A stretch of DNA of 36,646 bases from IMG/VR virus record IMGVR_UViG_3300021437_000057, positions 1-36,646 of that record; one strand, given 5' to 3'. Position 1 is the first letter of the stretch. Each line of letters opens with the position of its first letter. A program made the translations under genes and the position numbers. This stretch comes from a virus. Shown one piece after another: positions 29,989-36,646 of the stretch. Under the pieces are notes generated by a model. It had not been told where the DNA came from. It saw only the letters and a program-made list of their open reading frames with translations, and did not search any database.

Positions 29989-30624
29989 CTAGAAGTCAAT
30001 CAGGTAGCTTTTGGCGATAAGCCTATGGACACGTTCAGCTGCCCAGTATTCAGTTCGAATCTTTGAAAGCTTCTTGCAGGTTGATTCAGAGACGCCCACC
30101 TTGGCGATGAACTCGTTGCGTGACGCACTCTGTCTCTTTTTGGTCTCATCTGTGAAGGTTCTTCCAAGATTTGGACCGCCTGTCTCTTTCTGTTTCGAAC
30201 TCGCAATGCTCAACTTCTTTCTGGTTTCAGAGCTTGGAGGAGGTCTTAGATAGGCCTTGCGAGATTGCTCAGCCTTTGCCTCTTCGGTGTGCTTTTTACC
30301 CTTGAAAGTGCTTGGTTTTCCCTTCATGTTGTGGCTTATCGCCTCAGAATGAAGTCTTCGAACCCAATCAATTTTTCGTGAATTGTAGCGTCTATTGTGA
30401 GACATTTTTCCGACCGCGTACTTGAGGTCATAGTTGTCTGGATAGAGCTTCACGAGAAGTTCATGAGCAACGAAGTGTTCCCTTGCCGTTAGCCTACGAA
30501 GATTCTCTGGTTCATCATTCCCGCCAATGCAACGCGGAAGAAGATGATGCTTCTCAGAGTATCCTTCCAACTTTCTGGTCCGGGCTCGGTCCATCAGCTG
30601 GTCGTAGATGCGCTGGTAGTTCAT
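29989..30624 (-). CDS. HNH homing endonuclease with NUMOD3-like repeats
   Basis: 211 aa. KHHLLPRCIGGNDEPENLRR and LTAREHFVAHELLVKLYP at residues about 25-62 are a His-Me finger/HNH core with the HH, N and H residues. NMKGKPSTFKGKKHTEEAKA and FTDETKKRQSASR are NUMOD3-like DNA-binding motifs, and a helical DNA-binding end follows. It sits between scaffold and coat genes, is visibly more AT-rich than its neighbours, and has a weak ribosome site. These are the marks of a free-standing homing endonuclease that invaded the morphogenesis operon. Confidence 0.85.
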   Translation of the reverse strand: MNYQRIYDQLMDRARTRKLEGYSEKHHLLPRCIGGNDEPENLRRLTAREHFVAHELLVKLYPDNYDLKYAVGKMSHNRRYNSRKIDWVRRLHSEAISHNMKGKPSTFKGKKHTEEAKAEQSRKAYLRPPPSSETRKKLSIASSKQKETGGPNLGRTFTDETKKRQSASRNEFIAKVGVSESTCKKLSKIRTEYWAAERVHRLIAKSYLIDF

Positions 30625-30659
30625 AGGATTATCGCCATTGTCTTCTAATTGTGCTTCCT

Positions 30660-31454
30660 TTACTTTTTACGGCGCAACGTATCCAACTCTTTCCACTCGG
30701 TGTAGCTTCGTGGAATGTATGTTGATAGGTCCTTCGCGGCCGTGGATCCGGTGCCGCTCACGCTGCTGAGCTTTCCAGGCGCCTTCGTGACGACCTTTGG
30801 AGCTGGCTTCGAGAGCTTCTCTTCCAACTTTCCGAGCTCGGCCAGACGACGGACGGGCGAGAGCTTGTTCAAGCGCTCGTTCTCTTCTGGGTGCTTCGCC
30901 AGGTGGTGCGCAATCTTCGGACCCACGTCGCTCTCGAGGCAGAACTGGATGGTCTCTTGAGTTGTCGGCTCATCGGCCGCATCCTCCATTACATCATCCC
31001 AGTCAGGCAGCTCCTTCTTCGCCGCCTGAACCTTCTGCTCGTAGGCGCTCTGTGCGGAGGTCTGTCGGGCACGAGTGTCCGTCTTCGCCTCGAGCTCAGC
31101 GAGGAGCTCCTTTCGCAGGAACGCCTCTCGCGCCTCGACGTACGCCTCGACGTTCTCGAAGTCATTCAACTTTGGTCTCTCGGTCGGCTTCGCAGCCGGC
31201 TCGCTTGAGAGCTGCGAGCGCAGGAACTTGATTTCGTCCTCTTGTCGCCGCAGCACGTCGCCGTAGCGACGCTCCATTCGTTCAGTCCTCGAGAGCTTCT
31301 TGCGCTCACCTGACGGTTCCTCAGGAGCTTCCTTTGGGTCGTCAGCAGCTTCGGTATCCGTGCCCGCCTCGAGCTCAGGTGGGTTCTCAAGAACAGCTGG
31401 TTCGTCCTTGATCTCTTCATCCAGCACTTCGGCCGGGTTCGTTTGCTCATTCAT
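30660..31454 (-). CDS. Scaffolding protein, P22 gp8-like
   Basis: 264 aa. Acidic disordered N-terminus (residues 1-50), charged helices (ERMERRYGDVLRRQEDEIKF), the conserved-type SDVGPKIAHHLAKHPEENER at about 175-194, and a basic end (EWKELDTLRRKK) that would bind coat as the helix-turn-helix of P22 scaffold does. Position between portal and coat supports the call. It should be absent from mature virions. Confidence 0.85.
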   Translation of the reverse strand: MNEQTNPAEVLDEEIKDEPAVLENPPELEAGTDTEAADDPKEAPEEPSGERKKLSRTERMERRYGDVLRRQEDEIKFLRSQLSSEPAAKPTERPKLNDFENVEAYVEAREAFLRKELLAELEAKTDTRARQTSAQSAYEQKVQAAKKELPDWDDVMEDAADEPTTQETIQFCLESDVGPKIAHHLAKHPEENERLNKLSPVRRLAELGKLEEKLSKPAPKVVTKAPGKLSSVSGTGSTAAKDLSTYIPRSYTEWKELDTLRRKK

Positions 31455-31512
31455 TGTGTCAGTGCTCCGTGACTAGGGAAGCCCTCAATCGGGCAGGTTC
31501 AGTATTTAGCGC

Positions 31513-33597
31513 TTAGTCGATGTTTCCACCGATGTCGGTTGTGTCGCCGCCGATGTCGCCGGTGTCAATCTCGCCGATTGGCTCCGGTCTGCCGGCCTCA
31601 TTCACCTGATGCAGCGCAAGATTCGCCTTGATTGACAACTCCTTCTCGGCGATGTCAAGCTTCCGCGACTCCAGGTCCAGCTTGAGCTTAGTAAGGCGCG
31701 CTTCGACCTCGGCCGTCTGCTCATCAAGCTGCAGCTGCGCCATTCTCTCCTTGTGCGTGAGGTCCGCCTTCGTGAGCTCCAGCGCTGCCGTGTCCTTCAT
31801 CGTCTTGTTCTCGACCTCGAGCTCCTGCGTCTTCAGAGCCGCCTGCTTCAGCTGCTGCTGCGCCTGCGCGACCTGCTGCTGCAGCTGCTGCACCTGCTCC
31901 TTCGGCGCCAGGTCCGTCTTGTCTCCGTCCGCAGCCAGAATCTCCGGTGGAATCGTCGCGCGGATTCGAGCGGCGGCGAGCTTCGCGATTGGCGAATCAA
32001 CCTGCGATGCGACCAGGTCGCCGATGACGTGTCCGGTATCCGGCAGCGCCGTCATAATCGTGCTTAGTGCGTCGAACGCCTCCTGCCGCTTCGAGGCATA
32101 CGCTGGTCCCGTCGTCACGGTCACGGCGTACTTTCCGGACGTGAAGTTGTATCGATTGTTGTTCGTGAGGCTGTTGATGGCGATGACCTCGTCCTCGTTC
32201 GTTGGCTTCACGATGCGCACGATTCGGTCCGTGTCATAAAAGTACGGAATCAGCGCGTTCAGCTCGCGGCCGATTGCCTTGATTGTCAGCAGGAGGTTGT
32301 CAAAGTAGTGATAGGTGCTGCGCGAGGACTGCTCGACGCGATTCGTGATGGCGACGCCAGAGGTCTCGTTGCCCGGACGACCCAGGGACGCGTCGTTCAG
32401 GCCGAACACGAGCTTCAGATCCTCGAGGGACTGCGTGCGCGTCTGAGAGACGCCCTGGAACGCGGCCAGGTCAAGTCCGGAGACGCGAGTTGGCGGCGAG
32501 ACTGGTTGTCCGTTGAGCGCGGTTGGCGTGTAGTCCAGGAAGCCATAGTTGATGCGGTTCGCGTTCGCCCACTTCTCAGAATTGTTCGCGAACTGACCGG
32601 TCGCGCCGACGAAGGAGTTCTTCGGAGCCAGGTCAATCATCTCGGTCTGCCGGGAGACGCTGTAGTTGTACTGGCGCTGCGGGTCCTTCGCCATTCGAAT
32701 CGCGCCGTGCTGAACCTTCTGACCGCCGACGTAGAACGAGTCGCCCGTGACCTTGAAGATTGGCAGGCGAGTGCCCGGCCAGTCAATCGTCTCCAGGACC
32801 TCGGTGGCGTTCAGCGTGTAGCCCTTGATGAGGCAGCGTCGAACCGTGCGCGTCTTCAGAATCACGACGTCATTCGCGGGCTTCTCCTCGACGGTGCGCT
32901 GCTCGAGCGTCGTCGGGTCCAGAATCAGCCAAATCTTCTGATTCTCGTACTCCTTGACCCAGTACTGCGCGACGCGTACCGTCTTGTCCGTGACCCAGTC
33001 GTTCGGCAGACTGAGCAGATTCCACGAGGGCGACTCAAGAAGTTCGCTGAGCTTCGAGCCCTTGAACTGGCGCTGATACGCGTCTCGACTGATGTCGCGC
33101 ACGACGAAGCCCCAGTCCGCGTCCTCGCCGGTCAGGTCCTCGTGCAGCGGGTCAATCAGAATCATCTCCGGATTCGGCACGCCGCGCAGGCGCAGGTCCT
33201 GGTCGAAGGTCTCCTCGTCGCAGTACTCGGTGTCCAGCAGAATGTAACCCTCGCCGGCTGCCGCGGCGTACCACAGGCCATTCTGATAGACGCGCTCGGA
33301 GTCAGAGGCCTGCTCGATGGCGCGAATCAATCCGCCGCGCGCGTCCGCGATGTCCTCGTCGCCGTCTCCGTTCGGAATGACGTTGATGGCCGGATTCGCC
33401 TGACGCGCCTCGGCCGTGATCTGCCGCAGGAACGGATTCAGCAGATTCACGGTGAGTCGAAAGTCATCGTCGTCCGGCGACGATGCCCACTGCTGTCCGG
33501 CGACGAACGAGAGGTCCTCGCGCGCCTCCAGGCGCTGCGTTGAGTACGAGTCCTGCGCGAACTTGAAGCGCTCGAGCGCCTGCTGAATGATGTCCAT
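31513..33597 (-). CDS. Portal protein, P22 gp1-like
   Basis: 694 aa from the ATG at 33597 (AAGGAA upstream); a frame 35 codons longer would overlap the terminase gene. P22 gp1 has 725 aa. Residues about 20-40 (EDLSFVAGQQW) begin the portal core; MILIDPLHEDLTGEDADWGF and GFVVRDISRDAYQRQFKG fit P22-like portals. The end, from about 590, is a long coiled-coil (QQLQQQVAQAQQQLKQAALK) like the P22 barrel, then an acidic Gly/Asp tail. Makes the 12-fold DNA entry channel. Confidence 0.9.
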   Translation of the reverse strand: MDIIQQALERFKFAQDSYSTQRLEAREDLSFVAGQQWASSPDDDDFRLTVNLLNPFLRQITAEARQANPAINVIPNGDGDEDIADARGGLIRAIEQASDSERVYQNGLWYAAAAGEGYILLDTEYCDEETFDQDLRLRGVPNPEMILIDPLHEDLTGEDADWGFVVRDISRDAYQRQFKGSKLSELLESPSWNLLSLPNDWVTDKTVRVAQYWVKEYENQKIWLILDPTTLEQRTVEEKPANDVVILKTRTVRRCLIKGYTLNATEVLETIDWPGTRLPIFKVTGDSFYVGGQKVQHGAIRMAKDPQRQYNYSVSRQTEMIDLAPKNSFVGATGQFANNSEKWANANRINYGFLDYTPTALNGQPVSPPTRVSGLDLAAFQGVSQTRTQSLEDLKLVFGLNDASLGRPGNETSGVAITNRVEQSSRSTYHYFDNLLLTIKAIGRELNALIPYFYDTDRIVRIVKPTNEDEVIAINSLTNNNRYNFTSGKYAVTVTTGPAYASKRQEAFDALSTIMTALPDTGHVIGDLVASQVDSPIAKLAAARIRATIPPEILAADGDKTDLAPKEQVQQLQQQVAQAQQQLKQAALKTQELEVENKTMKDTAALELTKADLTHKERMAQLQLDEQTAEVEARLTKLKLDLESRKLDIAEKELSIKANLALHQVNEAGRPEPIGEIDTGDIGGDTTDIGGNID

Positions 33598-33611
33598 CGA
33601 TGATTCCTTCT

Positions 33612-35039
33612 TTAGAAGCGGCGTCCGACGGTCGGAGTTCCGTTCAGAACCGTATTTAGACGCTGCGGCGTTGAGGCGAGCGCTCGACCGGAGTTCCACC
33701 AATAGCGGAGCGAGTCAAGAGCGTGATCTTCACGCTTGATGACCTTGCCCTTCTCGTCTCGTGAGTACTTTCGGTACTCGGCAAGCAGATTCGTGCACGT
33801 TCGAAAGATTTTGAGACGTCCCTGCTCGAAGGCCTCTGCAATCTCCCACAGCGGACCCTCGACGGCGTTGTTCGCCGGCGTTAGCTTCAAGCCGTGCTCC
33901 GTGTACAAATCCAGCAGCTTCCGACCCTCATCCTGCGTTCTGCCGCGAGCCGCTGGATCCACGGCGCCGGACATCCAGTCACCTCGAGCGCGAATTGCCG
34001 CGGCGTGAATCAATGGACTTGCTTCGCCGAGATAGTGCTCGCTGTAGATGAAGGCGTTGTTCGTCTCGGGATCAATGGCACCCCAGACGGCTGCGGTTCT
34101 GTTCCACCCAACGTCAAGCCCATAGGACTTCTTCCAGAATGGTGGGATTTCGAATGGGTCGATGAAGACAACATCCTCTGGAACTGGATAGATGGCACCA
34201 GCACCAAGAGTTGGAATGCCCTTAGTTCGAGCGTCGCGCTGGAACTTCGGAATGCTGTGAAGAAGTACAGCCTTCGCCTCCTCGGAAAGATGCGGCGCGT
34301 CATCCCAGCTCGCGCGAATGAGGTATCGACCTGGACCGACCTCGCCGGTCGGATGTTGAATGTCCTTGTCGCCAAGATAGTTCGTGACGGTGTCGCTCAC
34401 GCCCTTCAGTGGAGTGAATGTCAGAATCGTGCGACCGTTGCCGGCAACCGTCCGCATCAACGCCTCGGTGTAGATTGCCAGCGGCGGCTCCTCGTCGAGC
34501 AGCAGGCTGATGCCGGGCTTGGACTGCCACGCGTCTCGAGTCTGCTCGTAGGACTTGAAGGTCACGGTCGAGAATCCACCGCTGATGTGCCGAATCCGAG
34601 CGGTTGGAATCGGTGTGTCAGCCTTCTTCGCGTCCTTCAGGGACGCGAAGTCAATGCAATCCTTCGGAATGAAGCCCGTGCCGAACTCGCCGACCTTGCC
34701 GAGCAGACGTCCCTGCAGGTTGTCACGAACCTCGTTCTGACTGACGCCGCCGACCCACCACTCATTCGCGCCGTCGAAGCGATACCCCTCCCACCAGTCT
34801 GGATAAAGACCAGTCAGATGGCACGTGACCTCGAATAGCCCGAACGTTGTCTTGCCGACCTGATTCGCGCACAGCGCGAGCCGCTGACGATAAGTTGCGC
34901 CGGCCTTGAAGGCATCCATCCAGAGCGCGTACTTACTGCGCTCCTCATCGGTGTGAAAGAAGCGCTCGAAGCAGCCGCCCTCGGTCTGTCGCCGAGTGAT
35001 CTCCTCAAGAAGCTCCGTGAGACTGAACGCCGAATCCAC
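33612..35039 (-). CDS. Terminase large subunit
   Basis: 475 aa, GTG start at 35039 with only a weak site (GAAG), five bases after the small-subunit stop. ATPase: ANQVGKTT at residues 58-65 is the Walker A, and ISLLLDEEPP at about 180 is Walker B plus catalytic Glu. Nuclease: YGLDVGWNRTAAVW at about 305, DPAARG and the late DHALDSLRYWW at about 445 supply acidic metal ligands. Role: ATP-driven DNA packaging and headful cutting at the portal. Confidence 0.95.
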   Translation of the reverse strand: MDSAFSLTELLEEITRRQTEGGCFERFFHTDEERSKYALWMDAFKAGATYRQRLALCANQVGKTTFGLFEVTCHLTGLYPDWWEGYRFDGANEWWVGGVSQNEVRDNLQGRLLGKVGEFGTGFIPKDCIDFASLKDAKKADTPIPTARIRHISGGFSTVTFKSYEQTRDAWQSKPGISLLLDEEPPLAIYTEALMRTVAGNGRTILTFTPLKGVSDTVTNYLGDKDIQHPTGEVGPGRYLIRASWDDAPHLSEEAKAVLLHSIPKFQRDARTKGIPTLGAGAIYPVPEDVVFIDPFEIPPFWKKSYGLDVGWNRTAAVWGAIDPETNNAFIYSEHYLGEASPLIHAAAIRARGDWMSGAVDPAARGRTQDEGRKLLDLYTEHGLKLTPANNAVEGPLWEIAEAFEQGRLKIFRTCTNLLAEYRKYSRDEKGKVIKREDHALDSLRYWWNSGRALASTPQRLNTVLNGTPTVGRRF

Positions 35040-35044
35040 CGTTT

Positions 35045-35476
35045 TTACTTCAGGTGCTTCCGAAGCTCGGCCTGCAGCGCCTCAGGAGTAAGGTCTCTTA
35101 GAACCTTGCGGTTCGCCTCGCCCTCCTCCTTCGTCTGCAGCATCTCCTCGCGGTGCTCGACAATCTTGTTCAGCGTCTTCGTGGCATCAAGCTTCGCGGA
35201 CCGGACCTGCGCGCGCTCGACTGGATCATCATAGTTCGCTGGGTCATCGAAGGCGAAGCGCACGAGCTCGCCCATCGCGGCGGCGGCGAAGTCGCACCAG
35301 CCCTCCTGAATGCGCGCCAGGACCTCCGAGTGCGTGTCCAGCGTGTACACCGAGATGCCAAGCTTCGCCGAGATGTGCTTCCGATGCAGATTGAACGTGC
35401 TCGCAAGCGCGTACGCGTACTCCTGCCACTCAGGCGAGGTGCGCTTGTACGGAGTGGATGGCTTCGTGAGATTCAT
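35045..35476 (-). CDS. Terminase small subunit
   Basis: 143 aa. Helical protein with an N-terminal helix-turn-helix-like part (NLHRKHISAKLGISVYTLDT) and an assembly region (RSAKLDATKTLNKIVEHREE), placed directly before the large subunit. Role: recognises the packaging site. Its ATG overlaps the stop of the 40-aa gene upstream (ATGA). Confidence 0.85.
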   Translation of the reverse strand: MNLTKPSTPYKRTSPEWQEYAYALASTFNLHRKHISAKLGISVYTLDTHSEVLARIQEGWCDFAAAAMGELVRFAFDDPANYDDPVERAQVRSAKLDATKTLNKIVEHREEMLQTKEEGEANRKVLRDLTPEALQAELRKHLK

Positions 35477-35595
35477 GCCGCGATTCCCTGCGTGGTCAGC
35501 TTCCGCCGAAGAAGGGCAACCGTGAGCTCAAGCTCGACGGTTCTGGCCTCGAGCTGCTCAAGGCGCGCGAGAATCTCTGAGATGGAGAGCTTCAA
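35473..35595 (-). CDS. 40-aa coiled-coil peptide, TTG start, coupled to terminase small subunit
   Basis: Read by hand: TTG at 35595 with a perfect GGAGG seven bases upstream (35607-35603), 40 codons, TGA at 35475-35473 overlapping the ATG of the terminase gene. The peptide begins MKLSISEILARLEQLEARTV and continues ELELTVALLRRKLTTQGIAA, a leucine-zipper-like amphipathic helix. It is either a leader that couples translation to terminase or a small partner protein. Confidence 0.65.
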   Translation of the reverse strand: MKLSISEILARLEQLEARTVELELTVALLRRKLTTQGIAA

Positions 35596-35643
35596 GATTG
35601 TTCCTCCGATGTTGTTCGGGAAGTCGCCTTGCGCGACGAGATG

Positions 35644-35653
35644 GAGTATTTAC
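35644..35653. promoter_or_regulatory. Copy of the 8819 half-site in the late leader region
   Basis: GAGTATTTAC is identical to ten bases of the inverted repeat at 8819-8828. It lies about 50 bases upstream of the first late gene, between it and the divergent early promoter at 35685. No clear late promoter could be fixed on the minus strand in 35596-35754. Possible shared operator or regulator site. Confidence 0.35.
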
Positions 35654-35665
35654 GCCGGGGAATCG

Positions 35666-35727
35666 GTTACACTCTTGAAAGGTCGTTACAACCTTGAGGT
35701 GTACAAGGTCTGTAGGAGTGATAAGAT
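35666..35727 (+). promoter_or_regulatory. Early promoter with doubled GTTAC element
   Basis: GTTAC at 35666-35670 and again at 35685-35689, TGTACA 35700-35705, a 16-base spacer and TAAGAT 35722-35727, followed by ACC. ATG of the next gene is 27 bases downstream. It is divergent to the late operon, so regulators bound here could affect both directions. Confidence 0.75.
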
Positions 35728-35754
35728 ACCTTTATCGAATCAACTGGACCTCAA

Positions 35755-35994
35755 ATGGACTCCTCTGAACTTTACAACCTGGCTGATTTGACTCGCTCGA
35801 TGCACGACTATGAGATGTCGATGTCCTCCATCGACCAGGAAGATTGCCGCCAGTTCAACGAAATGGACGAGGAAGACCAGGCGAAGTATGCCAATGCCGT
35901 TGCCATCCTGCTTGATGGGATGCTGGACGAGCTCTTGGCTGCTCGTGCCTTGATCAACAAGGCGTTGGAGATGCCTGAACTGCCCGAGGACTGA
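35755..35994 (+). CDS. Small acidic early protein
   Basis: 79 aa, strongly acidic and helical (MDEEDQAKYANAVAIL; DGMLDELLAARALINKALE), ATG 27 bases after an early promoter; the leader TGGACCTCAAATGG resembles that of the next gene. Size, charge and promoter suit a DNA-mimic or enzyme-inhibiting host-takeover protein, but there is no specific match. Confidence 0.7.
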   Translation: MDSSELYNLADLTRSMHDYEMSMSSIDQEDCRQFNEMDEEDQAKYANAVAILLDGMLDELLAARALINKALEMPELPED

Positions 35995-36001
35995 TACAAC
36001 T

Positions 36002-36054
36002 CGCCAGGATGTTACACCCTTGGGTATGTACATCCTGGCCAGGCGTGTTAAGAT
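36002..36054 (+). promoter_or_regulatory. Early promoter with hairpin/operator, copy 2
   Basis: GTTAC 36011-36015, TGTACA 36027-36032, a 16-base spacer and TAAGAT 36049-36054 with extended TG. CCAGGATGT (36004-36012) and ACATCCTGG (36030-36038) form the same stem as at 20-54. From 35993 the block ATACAACTCGCCAGGATG matches 9-27 nearly base for base, so this is a duplicated promoter cassette. Confidence 0.75.
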
Positions 36055-36085
36055 ACCTTTATTGAATCAACAACCGGACCTCAAA

Positions 36086-36523
36086 ATGTCAAACTTCCTC
36101 TTCAACTCCATCAAGCTCCATCCTGCTCGCATCGAAATCAACGTTAGCATGATGTCTCGCACTCAGGCCGCGAACATGCTGCCTGTGCTGTGCGATGACT
36201 ACAACCCAGGCCAAGTCAAGGCCTGGGTTAACTCCTGGGCCCAACGTGGCTTCAAGACGATCACGGTGGTCCAAGTGTGCGACGAGAACGGTGACATCGT
36301 CATCAACCACGTTCCGCAGGACGAAGCTGGCCGACTCCTGTTCAGGGCCTTGACCCACCTCGGGATGAAGAGCTCGGAAGGCACGAACCGCGCCTCCATC
36401 ACAGGTACCAAGGAGCTAGTGGACTTCCGTGAAGTTGAACACGCTTTTGACTTCTTCGAAGGCCATCCCTTCAAGAACGAGTTCATCAAGAGCCTCAAGG
36501 CCCAGTCCGAATCAGCCATCTGA
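36086..36523 (+). CDS. Early protein of unknown function
   Basis: 145 aa from the ATG at 36086, 31 bases after the -10; a longer frame would begin inside the promoter. N-terminal MSNFLFNSIKLHPARIEINV, then a mixed alpha/beta part (AQRGFKTITVVQVCDENGDI) and an acidic/aromatic end. No family recognised. Its stop codon is followed at once by the next copy of the promoter cassette, which leads into the gene at 95 through the circle. Confidence 0.7.
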   Translation: MSNFLFNSIKLHPARIEINVSMMSRTQAANMLPVLCDDYNPGQVKAWVNSWAQRGFKTITVVQVCDENGDIVINHVPQDEAGRLLFRALTHLGMKSSEGTNRASITGTKELVDFREVEHAFDFFEGHPFKNEFIKSLKAQSESAI

Positions 36524-36646
36524 TACAACTCGCCAGGATGTTACAACCTTGGGTATGTACATCCTGGCCTGTCGTGTTAAGATACCTTTCATCGACACGG
36601 AGGTTCTATGCCCGCCCTTGATCTGAATGCTCTCCTTGCCTCCATC
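36521..36646. repeat. Terminal direct repeat, right copy
   Basis: Exact copy of 8-133. Contains the promoter cassette (TGTACA 36556-36561, TAAGAT 36578-36583) and the first 13 codons of the gene at 95, starting at 36608 and cut by the window end. These are the same locus read twice, not a second gene. Confidence 0.9.

Noticed and set aside
32308-33543. 411-codon plus-strand frame opposite the portal gene
   Set aside because: Antisense shadow of a well-supported portal gene.
33646-33656. Further TAAATA words (also near 16469) as members of the GTAAATAG boundary motif
   Set aside because: These lie inside coding sequence and read CTAAATAC, so they are probably chance codons.
36608-36646. A second gene start like that at 95
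   Set aside because: It is the circular overlap, not a duplicate gene.

Overview
The window reads as one essentially complete genome of a P22-like tailed phage with a short tail (podovirus-type morphogenesis genes). Its last 126 bases repeat bases 8-133 exactly, so the molecule is circular or circularly permuted, about 36.5 kb unique. No integrase, lysogeny repressor, DNA polymerase, primase or RNA polymerase is recognisable. The host is probably a Gram-negative proteobacterium, perhaps a betaproteobacterium: GC looks high, promoters are sigma70-like, Shine-Dalgarno (SD) sites are strong, and one early gene encodes a small Sec-secreted protein of a style common in that group. This is inference.

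Layout. (1) 35755-36523 and, through the circle, 95-4994: plus-strand early genes. They include an AAA+ ATPase, small probable DNA-binding proteins, a secreted protein, a possible DGQHR-like protein and a tandem paralogous pair. Most are served by a recurrent promoter with the architecture GTTAC-N10/11-TGTACA-N16-TAnnAT. (2) 6114-4952: a compact minus-strand operon ending in an endonuclease VII-like nuclease. (3) 6115-6974: 860 bases without a convincing gene but packed with long inverted repeats and alternative stems, between divergent operons; a candidate replication origin and/or structured RNA. (4) 6975-9943: a second plus-strand operon with a probable winged-helix DNA-binding protein and a GIY-YIG nuclease. 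(5) 35595-10104: one long minus-strand late block with terminase, portal, scaffold, coat, head-tail adaptors, ejection proteins, about nine fibre or receptor-binding genes and a coiled-coil membrane protein.

The early genes plausibly take over the host and start replication with mostly host enzymes. The late block builds a P22-like capsid and short tail. Three Ala/Gly-rich proteins match the P22 gp7/gp20/gp16 ejection set by position and composition. The roughly 8.4 kb at 10558-19218 is an unusually large set of adhesin-like genes.

The most unusual point is a duplicated head-tail adaptor (gp4-like). One copy is intact (24941-25735). The other appears split into two abutting genes (26735-28381 and 25738-26733), with PKD (Ig-like) and SPRY-like domains inserted in the middle of the adaptor fold. 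Other points worth a look are the promoter family, the palindrome-rich intergenic region, a fibre with YadA-like head repeats, a solitary fibre N-terminal domain, a membrane-protein gene under an early-type promoter inside the late block, and the absence of a recognisable endolysin.
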